From positions 1-56,075 of the forward strand of contig JAIZVZ010000014.1 in the NCBI GenBank assembly GCA_021768485.1: a stretch of 56,075 nt of DNA, written 5' to 3'. A program made the position numbers and the translations under genes. Under the pieces are notes generated by a model. The model ran no database searches. It was not told the origin of the DNA and saw only the letters and a list, made by a program, of their open reading frames with translations. Below, in pieces: positions 44,376 through 51,612 of this stretch; the stretch's first letter is position 1, and each line of letters begins with the position of its first letter. This stretch comes from Oxalobacteraceae bacterium. GTDB lineage: Bacteria; Pseudomonadota; Gammaproteobacteria; Burkholderiales; Burkholderiaceae_D.

Positions 44376-45215
44376 ATGACTGCCGTTATGGATGAAGCAG
44401 CCGCACCGGAACTGGCGGCGCTGGCCCGCATCGAAGTCGAGAAATGGCGCGGCGATCAGCGCCAGGTCTGCGACGACGAGGTGGCGCGCGAAGTGCCGGT
44501 GGCGCTCGAGTACAACGGCATCTCGCATGCCGTGATGCTGGCCTCGCCGGACGATCTCGAAGACTTTGCGCTCGGCTTTTCGCTGAGCGAAGGTCTGCTG
44601 CGCGACCGCTCGGAACTCTACGATTGCGAAATCGTCGTCGGCTGCGAAGGCATACAGGTGCAGATGCAGATTGCATCCGAGCGCTTTGCCGCCTTCAAGG
44701 ACCGCCGGCGCAATCTGACCGGCCGCACCGGCTGCGGCCTGTGCGGCGCTGAAACGCTGCAACAGGCGATCCGGCATCCGGCAGCAGTCAGTGGCAGCGC
44801 GCGGTTTTCGACCGCCGCCATCCATGCCGGCATGGCCGCCATGGCGCTGCGGCAGACGCTGCAACAGCATACGGGCGCCACGCATGCGGCGGCCTGGATG
44901 AATGCCGACGGCAGCCTTGGCACGGTACGCGAGGATGTCGGACGCCATAACGCACTCGACAAGCTGATTGGCGCCCTGGCCTACGAAGGCTGCGATTTTT
45001 CCGCTGGCGCCGTGCTCATTACCAGTCGCGCCAGTTATGAGATGGTGCAAAAGGCGGCCACCCTCGGCATCGGCATGGTCGCCGCCATTTCGGCGCCGAC
45101 CAGCCTGGCGGTGCAGCTGGCCACCGAGGCCGAGGTCACGCTGGTCGGCTTTGTACGGCCGCACAGCCATGTAGTCTACGCGCACGGACATCGTTTAACG
45201 AATGTCGGTGCATGA
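44376..45215 (+). CDS. fdhD: Formate dehydrogenase sulfurtransferase FdhD (FdsC)
   Basis: 279-residue protein that transfers sulfur to the molybdenum cofactor, required for active formate dehydrogenase. Motifs are DDLEDFALGFSLSEGLL, the Cys pair in GRTGCGLCGAETLQ and EDVGRHNALDKLIGAL, followed by RASYEMVQKAATLGIGMVAAISAPTSLAVQLA. The start at 44376 lies 11 nt after fdsA; the frame is also open into the 3' end of fdsA. In the Cupriavidus operon the same position is occupied by fdsC. Confidence 0.95.
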   Translation: MTAVMDEAAAPELAALARIEVEKWRGDQRQVCDDEVAREVPVALEYNGISHAVMLASPDDLEDFALGFSLSEGLLRDRSELYDCEIVVGCEGIQVQMQIASERFAAFKDRRRNLTGRTGCGLCGAETLQQAIRHPAAVSGSARFSTAAIHAGMAAMALRQTLQQHTGATHAAAWMNADGSLGTVREDVGRHNALDKLIGALAYEGCDFSAGAVLITSRASYEMVQKAATLGIGMVAAISAPTSLAVQLATEAEVTLVGFVRPHSHVVYAHGHRLTNVGA

Positions 45216-45276
45216 TCAACCCATTCCCCTCATCAACCCATAGCCGGCACATCATTAGACCGTAAAGGAAACAGAA

Positions 45277-45510
45277 ATGCACTCGGATACCCTGGTCACC
45301 ATGGCCAATCAAATCGGCTCGTTTTTTGAAACCATGCCCGACCGCCAGCAAGCGCTGATCGACCTCGCCGGCCATATCCAGCGCTTTTGGGAGCCTCGCA
45401 TGCGGCGCGCCCTCTTGCAGCTGATCGATGGCGCCACCGATACCCATTTGAGCCCGATCGTGCTGGAAGCGATCAATACGCACCGCAGCAGTATCTTGAA
45501 AGTCGAATGA
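45277..45510 (+). CDS. fdsD: Formate dehydrogenase delta subunit
   Basis: 77-residue FdsD-family protein (MHSDTLVTMANQIGSFFETMPDRQQALIDLAGHIQRFWEPRMRRALLQLID...), a small helical factor needed for full activity of fdsGBA-type enzymes; the MANQIG..F and HI..FW.PRMR pattern is diagnostic. AAAGGAAA precedes the ATG. It closes the operon 61 nt after fdhD. Confidence 0.92.
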   Translation: MHSDTLVTMANQIGSFFETMPDRQQALIDLAGHIQRFWEPRMRRALLQLIDGATDTHLSPIVLEAINTHRSSILKVE

Positions 45511-45614
45511 CCGTGTACTGACCTCAGCGCATCGGACATGGCCAGTCAGATGCGCTGCCATATTCGTGGCGCATGCACCGTCAGCTTGCGGCACTCAACC
45601 CTCCGTGTTTTTTC

Positions 45615-46010
45615 ATGCAAAAAAAGCGCCGGACACTTGTAAAAGCGATCGCCCTCGCCCCCGTGGCGGGCGGCCAATCAATTCTCACCCCGACAGACGA
45701 GAAAAAGCCCATGTACGGTCTAATTGCAAAAATAAAAACGCAGGCAGGTCAGCGCGATTCCCTGGCTTCAATTTTGTTACAAGGAACGCAGTCCATGCCC
45801 GGCTGTTTGAGTTACGTTGTGGCCACCGACCCGATGGACGCCGATGCGCTGTGGATTACCGAAGTGTGGGACAGCCAGGACAGCCACAAGGCCTCGCTTG
45901 GCCTGCCGATGGTGAAACAGGCGCTCACCGCCGGCCGGCCGCTCATAGCGGGATTTGGCGAACGCTTCGAGACCCATCCACTGGGCGGCTTCGGCCTGAA
46001 ACCGCAGTAA
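45615..46010 (+). CDS. Putative quinol monooxygenase (ABM domain) with Tat-like leader
   Basis: 131 residues if started at 45615. The last 99 are an antibiotic-biosynthesis-monooxygenase ferredoxin-like domain (MYGLIAKIKTQAGQRDSLASILLQGTQSMPGCLSYVVATDPMDADALWITEVWDSQDSHKASL), related to YgiN quinol monooxygenases. The preceding 32 residues begin MQKKRRTLVKAIALAPVAGG, which resembles a twin-arginine signal (RR-T-L-V-K then a hydrophobic run), suggesting export. The shorter start at 45711 gives only the domain. Neither start has a strong ribosome binding site. It does not obviously belong to the fds operon. Confidence 0.75.
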   Translation: MQKKRRTLVKAIALAPVAGGQSILTPTDEKKPMYGLIAKIKTQAGQRDSLASILLQGTQSMPGCLSYVVATDPMDADALWITEVWDSQDSHKASLGLPMVKQALTAGRPLIAGFGERFETHPLGGFGLKPQ

Positions 46011-46092
46011 GGCGTCGCCAAGAGTGAATCGCAACCCGGGGGCGAAAGCGCTCTCTGGCCCGATGCTTGCGGTCAGCGCCAGACCGGATTGA

Positions 46093-46128
46093 TACAGGCT
46101 GAAATACAGGCTGAAATACAGGCAGAAG
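46093..46128. repeat. 12-bp tandem repeat, three copies
   Basis: Two identical units of TACAGGCTGAAA and a third with two changes. It lies in the gap between the quinol-monooxygenase-like gene and frc. Confidence 0.85.
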
Positions 46129-46143
46129 CCATCGTCTGACGCC

Positions 46144-46183
46144 AAAAAACCGCAGGGAGCTTCCGCTTCCGGCGGTTTTTTTT
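46144..46183 (+). terminator. Terminator after the quinol-monooxygenase-like gene
   Basis: AAAAAACCGC pairs with GCGGTTTTTTTT across an 18-nt loop. The T-run lies on the plus strand, so it ends the rightward gene; the A-run could make it bidirectional. Confidence 0.7.
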
Positions 46184-46221
46184 GCGCCGGCAACGAGGCG
46201 CGCTACGTCTTTACGATGCGC

Positions 46222-46262
46222 AAAAAAAACGTCCGGAAACCCGAAGGCTTCCGAACGTTTTT
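46222..46262. terminator. Terminator after frc
   Basis: ACGTCCGGAA / TTCCGAACGT (one mismatch) flanked by A8 and T5-like runs. On the minus strand it ends the frc transcript 24 nt after the stop. It probably works both ways, insulating frc from the rightward gene. Confidence 0.82.
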
Positions 46263-46285
46263 AGCAAAAGACTGGTGAAAGTCTC

Positions 46286-47536
46286 TTATACGGCTTTCGC
46301 TTCGTGCAGAGCAGCGATCTGTGCAGCCGAGTAGCCAATTTCACCCAAGACTTCGTCGGTGTGTTCGCCGAGCAATGGCGAACCAACGATTTCTGGCTTG
46401 TAGTTCGAGAACTTGATCGGGCTACCGACTGTCAGGTACGTACCGCGTTCTTTGTGTGGAACTTCGGTAATTGTGCCCGATGCGCGCAACGATGGATCAG
46501 CTGCGATTTCCTTCATCGACAACACTGGCGAGCAAGGGATGTCGAATTTGCGCAAGATGTCGACCGCTTCAAACTTGGTCTTGTCTTTGAGCCATTCTTC
46601 GATTGTAGCGAAGATGTCGAAAATCTTGTCTTGACGTGCCGAAGCTGTCATGTACGCTGGATCGTTGATCCACTCTTCGCGGCCCAGTGCGCGGCAGATT
46701 GGTGCCCATGCATGGCCTTGAACGGTGAAGTAGATGTAAGCGTTAGGGTCGGTTTGCCAGCCCTTGCACTTCAGAACCCAACCTGGTTGACCGCCACCGC
46801 CAGCGTTACCGCCGCGTGGGACGACATCGCCGAACTTACCGTGTGGGTATTGTGGGTATTCTTCCAATACGCCCAGACGATCCAGACGTTGTTGATCGCG
46901 CAGCTTGACGCGGCACAGATTCAACACAGCATCTTGCATCGAAACCGCAACTTTTTGGCCTTGGCCATCTTTGTTACGTGCGTGCAGAGCGGTCAAGATA
47001 CCGATTGCCAGATGCATACCAGTGTTGGTATCGCCCAGAGCAGCAGCCGAAACTGTTGGAGGACCGTCGTCGAAACCTGTTGTCGATGCAGCACCGCCGG
47101 CGCATTGAGCAACGTTTTCGTAGACTTTCAAGTCTTCGTAGTGGTGACCATCGCTGAAGCCCTTGACGGACGCAACGATCATGCCTGGGTTCAAGGAGTG
47201 GATGTGTTCCCATGTGAAACCCATACGATCCAAAGCGCCTGGACCGAAGTTTTCAACCAGAACGTCGCATTCTTTGATCAGCTTGGTCAACACTTCTTTA
47301 CCAGCATCGGTCTTGGTGTCGAGTGTCAGCGAACGCTTGTTGCTGTTCAGCATGGTGAAGTACAGAGCGTCGACATTTGGGATGTCGCGCAATTGCGAAC
47401 GGGTAACATCGCCCGCGCCTGGACGTTCAACCTTGATGACGTTGGCGCCGAACCATGCCAGCATCTGCGTACAAGCAGGACCCGCTTGCACGTGTGTAAA
47501 GTCGATAATTTTAATGCCTTCTAATGGCTTACTCAT
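46286..47536 (-). CDS. frc: Formyl-CoA:oxalate CoA-transferase
   Basis: 416-residue class III CoA-transferase that moves CoA from formyl-CoA to oxalate, giving oxalyl-CoA and formate. It is very similar to Oxalobacter formigenes Frc: start [24 protein letters not shown], catalytic Asp169 ([13 protein letters not shown]) at the same residue number, and the glycine loop [14 protein letters not shown]. It is about 12 residues shorter because a loop after EYPQ is reduced. The start at 47536 is chosen since AAAGGA lies nine bases before it but touches the alternative ATG at 47545. Codon use is different from neighbours (more T-ending codons, lower GC), as in highly expressed genes. The decarboxylase gene oxc is not in the window. 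Confidence 0.95.
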   Translation of the reverse strand: MSKPLEGIKIIDFTHVQAGPACTQMLAWFGANVIKVERPGAGDVTRSQLRDIPNVDALYFTMLNSNKRSLTLDTKTDAGKEVLTKLIKECDVLVENFGPGALDRMGFTWEHIHSLNPGMIVASVKGFSDGHHYEDLKVYENVAQCAGGAASTTGFDDGPPTVSAAALGDTNTGMHLAIGILTALHARNKDGQGQKVAVSMQDAVLNLCRVKLRDQQRLDRLGVLEEYPQYPHGKFGDVVPRGGNAGGGGQPGWVLKCKGWQTDPNAYIYFTVQGHAWAPICRALGREEWINDPAYMTASARQDKIFDIFATIEEWLKDKTKFEAVDILRKFDIPCSPVLSMKEIAADPSLRASGTITEVPHKERGTYLTVGSPIKFSNYKPEIVGSPLLGEHTDEVLGEIGYSAAQIAALHEAKAV

Positions 47537-47601
47537 AGTGCTCATTCCTTTAGATTATTGGACTTGAATGAATCCGGTTCAATGACGCCGTCAAGTCTCC
47601 A

Positions 47602-47794
47602 TTGACCACGTCTTGTTACCAATACATGTATCATGCCGTTTACTTTTTATAACTGGCGGCGTAATACACCAGATTGTCGTTCAAACTATGCAAGGCTACT
47701 CGTTACATGCCTGCCTCGAGTGGACCTATGATAGCGAGCTATTGTCGCGCGGCTCATTGACTGCGGTCAATTTTCGCCACATAATGTTGACCAC
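47602..47794. promoter_or_regulatory. Divergent frc / Crp-like regulator control region
   Basis: Within the 281-bp gap the 8-mer TTGACCAC occurs twice (47602-47609 and 47787-47794), and the second copy forms an inverted repeat with GGTCAA at 47765-47770. Other symmetric sites are ATACATGTAT (47622-47631) and ATAGCGAGCTAT (47731-47742). On the frc leader strand GACTTGA / TCAAGTC (47591-47597 and 47561-47567) could pair. Any of these may be operators; none fits a textbook consensus. Confidence 0.45.
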
Positions 47795-47817
47795 AATTGA
47801 ATAAAGCGGGTATAGCC

Positions 47818-48426
47818 ATGTCGCTGGTCGCCAACCACCCAGAACGCAATATTATACGAGTTCAACTCAAGCAAAATTTGATCCTCAAAAATTTGCGCGA
47901 CAGCGAAATGGCTGCGCTCGAGCCGTACATGACGGTGGTCAATTATCAAAAAGGTGACATGCTGATGAATCAGGGTGTGCACGAGATGGAACAGTACTTC
48001 ATCCTCGATGGCATCCTCAAGCGCGTCGTCACCACCGACTCGGCCAAGGAAATGATTTTGCGCTTTGCGGTCGAGCGCGGCATCGAAACCAGTTATGCCG
48101 CCTGGTGCATGAAAACCCCGACGCCTTACAGCATCGTCTGCGTGACGAAAGCGCGTGTCGTCAAGTTGGGTTTGCCGCAGTGGATTACCTTCATGGAAAC
48201 GCACGAACAGCTCAAGAGTACATTCGAACATGAAATCATGCACTTGATGAGCGAAATCATGGGCCATACGATTACCCTGCATTTGCTTGATGCGCCGGGA
48301 CGCGTACACCGTTTCGTCCGCAAACACGGCGATTTATTCAAACGCATCCCCAAAAAGGAATTGGCGTCTTATCTCAATCTGTCGCCGGAAACCCTGAGCC
48401 GCCTCAAGCATCAAGGCAAGATCTGA
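47818..48426 (+). CDS. Crp/Fnr-family transcriptional regulator
   Basis: 202-residue regulator with a cyclic-nucleotide-binding-like domain (about 15-120: MTVVNYQKGDMLMNQGVHEMEQYFILDGILKRVVTT) and a C-terminal HTH (KELASYLNLSPETLSRLKHQGKI). It has no N-terminal cysteine cluster, so it is not an oxygen-sensing FNR, and the cAMP-contact residues of CRP are not evident. The ATG at 47818 is preferred over a TTG at 47797. It is divergent from frc and is the best candidate for its regulator; closely similar genes flank frc in other oxalate users as far as I recall. Confidence 0.88.
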   Translation: MSLVANHPERNIIRVQLKQNLILKNLRDSEMAALEPYMTVVNYQKGDMLMNQGVHEMEQYFILDGILKRVVTTDSAKEMILRFAVERGIETSYAAWCMKTPTPYSIVCVTKARVVKLGLPQWITFMETHEQLKSTFEHEIMHLMSEIMGHTITLHLLDAPGRVHRFVRKHGDLFKRIPKKELASYLNLSPETLSRLKHQGKI

Positions 48427-48634
48427 CGACGCCGGCGCAAGACCCGCAGCAAGGCGCCAGACAGACAGCGCGCAGAAATTCAACATCCCTCCCCATTATT
48501 CACAAATGATATAACCCATATCAGAACTTGAAATTGGCTTATAGCATGACTCCTCTTTATATTAGTGCTTAGAGAAATTTTATAGCAGCACACAAAGCTG
48601 GCCATACCGATGAAGCCGCTTTGATATACCAGAC
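48427..48634. other. Intergenic, nothing recognised
   Basis: About 200 bp of AT-rich sequence after the Crp/Fnr gene with no credible gene. It leads into the repeat array that extends into the 3' end of panE. Confidence 0.6.
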
Positions 48635-49063
48635 AATAAAAAAGCGGGCCCACCCCTTCGATGGGGACTGGTCTGCATACAAGACTGCGATCTTTTTAGG
48701 CCGACAGTTTTTTTCAAGCGGGCATGTCCGCTTTCTTATATCTTGCCAGGTCGCTGTTTGACCTGGCATACGTAGCAGAGCTTACTGTACAGCTCAATAA
48801 AAAGCAGGCCGGCCCCTTCAACGGGGACCGAGCTGCACATAAGACCGTAATCTCTTCAGGTGGACGGTTTTCTTCAAGCGGGCTTGTTCCCGCTTTTTTC
48901 ATTTCCGGCCTCACCATCCGAGACCATCAAACACGGCCTCGCACACCGCATCGCGCAAGCCGATAAAAAACGGGCCGGTCCCGTTGACAGGGAGCGGCCC
49001 GCCTGGCAGGCGACGATCTTATCAGGCCGCCATTTTTTTCAGGCGCACATGCCCGCTTTCTTC
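48635..49063. repeat. Three diverged copies of the panE 3' end plus terminator
   Basis: Three homologous blocks of about 104 nt at 48635-48738, 48794-48900 and 48961-49063, spaced about 160 bp. Read on the minus strand each starts with GAAnAAAGCGG-like sequence and ends in a GC hairpin followed by T5-T6. In the third block the first part is the coding end of panE (EESGHVRLKKMAA, stop) and the hairpin is its terminator. The other two are decayed duplicates; the middle one still reads EKSGNKPA-stop in the panE frame. Between the first and second block is a perfect hairpin TGCCAGGTC / GACCTGGCA (48744-48768). Confidence 0.82.
48965..49008 (-). terminator. Terminator after panE
   Basis: On the minus strand GGGCCG and CGGCCC pair, with an inner CCC / GGG, followed by GTTTTTT. 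It is the functional copy of the hairpin that recurs in the upstream repeat blocks at about 48640-48680 and 48797-48840. Confidence 0.78.
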
Positions 49064-50035
49064 GCACATGGCCTTGTCGAGCAATTTGACCAGGGCATAT
49101 ACCGTGTCGATATGCGGCGTCGGCGTATCGGTCATGCGACCGAGTTCAATCACCGAACCGACCAGCGCATCGATCTCGGTGCTGCGCCCTGCTTCGACAT
49201 CCTGCAGCATCGAGGTCTTGTGCTTGCCGACTTTTTCAGCGCCGGCGATGCGCTTGTCAAGCGAGACCCGGAATTCGATGCCGAGTTTGCCCGCCACGCT
49301 CTGCGCTTCACGCATCATCGACGCCGCCAGTTCACGCGACGGCAGATATTGGCAGATATCAACCAGTGTCGAATGGCCGAGCGCGCTGATCGGATTGAAA
49401 GTCAGATTGCCCCACAATTTGAGCCAGATCTCGGAGCGGATATTATCGAGCACAGGCGCCTTGAAGCCGGCCTTGACGAAGCACTCCGAAATGGCGTTGA
49501 CGCGCGCGCTGCTGGAACCGTCGAGCTCGCCCAGAGGGAAGCGCTCGCCTTCGATATGCCGCACCACGCCCGGCGCCATCAATTCCGATGCCGGATAGAC
49601 GACGCAACCGAGGATGCGTTCGGCCGGAATCAATTTCGCCAGCTGGCCGGTGGGATCGACACTGACCACTTGCCTGCCTTCAAACGGACCGCCATGCTGA
49701 TGGAAATACCAGAATGGAATGCCGTTTTGCATGGTCACGACAACGGTATCCGGCCCAAACAATTTCGGCACCTCTTGCGCGACCGCATCGACCTGGTGCG
49801 CCTTCAAAGCCAGGATCACCAGATCTTGCGGACCGGCTTCGGCGTAGTCGTCCGTGGCGGTCACATTGGTGGCCACCAGTTCATTGCCGTCATGCTCGAT
49901 CAGCTTCATGCCATTCTTGCGAATGGCGGTCAGATTGGCACCGCGCACGATGAATGTCACATCCTCGCCCGCCAATGCCAGTTTTACGCCTACGTAACCA
50001 CCAATTGCTCCTGCCCCAATGATTGCGACTTTCAT
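49022..50035 (-). CDS. panE: 2-dehydropantoate 2-reductase (ketopantoate reductase family)
   Basis: 337-residue NADPH-dependent reductase of the ApbA/PanE family. The Rossmann motif GAGAIGGYVG is at the N-terminus, the catalytic-type lysine in LALKAHQVDAV, and the C-terminal helical domain has KLWGNLTFNPISALGHSTLVDIC. Length is somewhat over the 300 usual for PanE, with an additional C-terminal tail. AGGGG precedes the ATG. It follows the fumarylacetoacetate-hydrolase-family gene by 12 nt, so a role in a catabolic 2-keto acid pathway is possible in place of pantothenate synthesis. The terminal 45 bp and terminator are duplicated downstream. Confidence 0.88.
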   Translation of the reverse strand: MKVAIIGAGAIGGYVGVKLALAGEDVTFIVRGANLTAIRKNGMKLIEHDGNELVATNVTATDDYAEAGPQDLVILALKAHQVDAVAQEVPKLFGPDTVVVTMQNGIPFWYFHQHGGPFEGRQVVSVDPTGQLAKLIPAERILGCVVYPASELMAPGVVRHIEGERFPLGELDGSSSARVNAISECFVKAGFKAPVLDNIRSEIWLKLWGNLTFNPISALGHSTLVDICQYLPSRELAASMMREAQSVAGKLGIEFRVSLDKRIAGAEKVGKHKTSMLQDVEAGRSTEIDALVGSVIELGRMTDTPTPHIDTVYALVKLLDKAMCEESGHVRLKKMAA

Positions 50036-50047
50036 GGTATACCCCTT

Positions 50048-50818
50048 TTAGCTATCAAATCGGTTGCGCAGCGTGCCGATGCCGTCGATCGTTACTTCGA
50101 CGACACTGCCAGGTTTCATCGATCCGACTCCGACCGACGTCCCGCACAGAATCAAGTCACCCGCATTCAATGTCATGTCCTTGGAGATCAGGCTCACCAG
50201 CTGAGCGACGGTGAACACCATGTCGCTGATTGGATAATCCTGACGCACTTCACCATTCAATACTGTTCGCACGACCAGGGTCGCGGGGTCGAGTCCGCTG
50301 GCAACGACCGGGCCGAACGGGCAAAATGTATCGAAGCCCTTGGCGCGCACCCATTGCTGGAACGCCGGATCGCGCTTGATGATATCGTTGACCGTCACGT
50401 CGTTGGCGCAGGTATAGCCGAACACGTAGTCTAGCGCATCTTCTTCGGCGACGTTGAAGGCGGTTTTTTTGATAATAATACCGAGTTCACCTTCGAATGC
50501 AACCTTGCCATCACACAACGGTTTGCGGATGATTTCGTCCGGGTTCAGATAGGAATTGTCGGTCTTGAGCAGATAGACCGGCTCCAGCGGCGGCGCCACC
50601 CCGAGCTTTTGACCGAGCGCATGGAAGTTGTTCCACATCGCCAGCACCTTGCCGGGAACCGACGGCATCAAGACCTTCACGGCATCGAGACGCACGGTGC
50701 CGTCGGTCGGTTTCGGACTGTCATACATATTGCCGCTGTAGATATGAATGGTATCCCCATCGAGCGTGCCGAAGCCTGTCGTATCGAGATATTGAAAGCG
50801 AATCCAATGTTGTATCAT
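50048..50818 (-). CDS. Fumarylacetoacetate hydrolase family protein
   Basis: 256-residue FAH-fold enzyme. The metal-binding acid residues are in FEGELGIIIKKT (Glu pair) and YTCANDVTVNDIIKRDPAFQQWVRAKGFDTFCPFGP, the characteristic core, and the C-terminus has LISKDMTLNAGDLILCGTSVGVGSMKPG. The family includes 2-hydroxyhepta-2,4-diene-1,7-dioate isomerase, oxaloacetate decarboxylase and acylpyruvase; the exact reaction is unresolved. First gene of a two-gene unit with panE. Confidence 0.88.
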   Translation of the reverse strand: MIQHWIRFQYLDTTGFGTLDGDTIHIYSGNMYDSPKPTDGTVRLDAVKVLMPSVPGKVLAMWNNFHALGQKLGVAPPLEPVYLLKTDNSYLNPDEIIRKPLCDGKVAFEGELGIIIKKTAFNVAEEDALDYVFGYTCANDVTVNDIIKRDPAFQQWVRAKGFDTFCPFGPVVASGLDPATLVVRTVLNGEVRQDYPISDMVFTVAQLVSLISKDMTLNAGDLILCGTSVGVGSMKPGSVVEVTIDGIGTLRNRFDS

Positions 50819-51612
50819 TTTGAGACTCTTTAAGTAGTTGGAAATCTTGACCGCCTGTCAGCCAGAGGGGCCGCGCCACAATCTCTGCGCCGACATGCGA
50901 TATATATTCGGTAATGCCTTCAAGCGCCGGGCGCCGGTGAGACCAGCGGGCGAGCGCGCCCTGGTCGACGCGGCTCAAGCCATGCTGCTCGCTTACGACG
51001 CAGGCGGGACTTCTGATCCCGCATGTGTCGGAAATCCATATCCAACAAAATAAAACTTAAAACGAAAAACTATGTGGGTTCGTCTGACTGCGCAGACCGG
51101 AAAAGGATTGGCGGCGAAATAATGCGCCGGGCTGATCGATCCGAAAAAACAAGGATCTCGATCGCTCTCGCATTGGCCAGACAATCCACAACGCACTCAT
51201 GCATGCGTCGAACATCGCGGTGCCTTTGGTGGCATCTCATGTTATTTGAAGACAGCCCGTCGACGCGGCATTTCGCCTCGCTGTGGGCCGTGGCAAACTG
51301 GCGGTACGCTTTACCGTGCAACACCTGGCAATGTGAGCCAGGGGTGCTACAAGCCCATGCCGATGCACCGGCATGATGATCGCTGAGGATGGCGCATAGG
51401 CGCTGGCGCTCAGATCAAAACCGACCGCACTGCGGTTGGCGCCCGTAAGTCAATCAGACCAACAGATATCAGCTATCCCGGCACAAGCGTGCCATCAAAT
51501 TTATTGCAAAAGAAAATTTCGGCTATCTGCTTCCTGTATGAAGCACCGATTTACTGTGATACGCCGCGTGGTTGGCGGCGTATCAACAAGAAAGAAACAA
51601 TAACGTGCCTGA
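50819..51612. other. Long intergenic region with no confident gene
   Basis: About 790 bp. Other than a possible thiolase remnant near its left end, I see no gene with plausible start, codon use and family resemblance. GC is mixed. It should hold the promoter of the FAH-panE unit and the region downstream of the oxlT stop at 51613. No clear terminator follows oxlT. Confidence 0.6.
50871..50984 (-). pseudogene. Possible remnant of a thiolase gene
   Basis: Translated on the minus strand this stretch gives HGLSRVDQGALARWSHRRPALEG... GAEIVARP, which resembles the conserved thiolase segment (ygisReeQDafAxxSHxrAxxA...EIxP). Only about 38 codons align and both ends lack thiolase sequence, so it would be a decayed fragment. 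The match is by eye and could be chance. Confidence 0.3.

Noticed and set aside
41720-44431. A 903-codon open frame antisense to fdsA
   Set aside because: It is a shadow of fdsA; composition is His/Arg/Gly-rich with no family motif. The same applies to long antisense frames opposite ppk1, pstS and fdsB.
48569-48917. Two short minus-strand open frames with similar protein sequences (48569-48769 and 48714-48917)
   Set aside because: Their similarity is a result of the DNA repeat derived from the panE 3' end, and they run through terminator hairpins; there is no ribosome binding site.
51023-51376. A 117-codon plus-strand open frame in the gap between the FAH gene and oxlT
   Set aside because: Composition rich in Trp, Cys and Arg, no ribosome binding site and no family resemblance; codon use does not match neighbouring genes.
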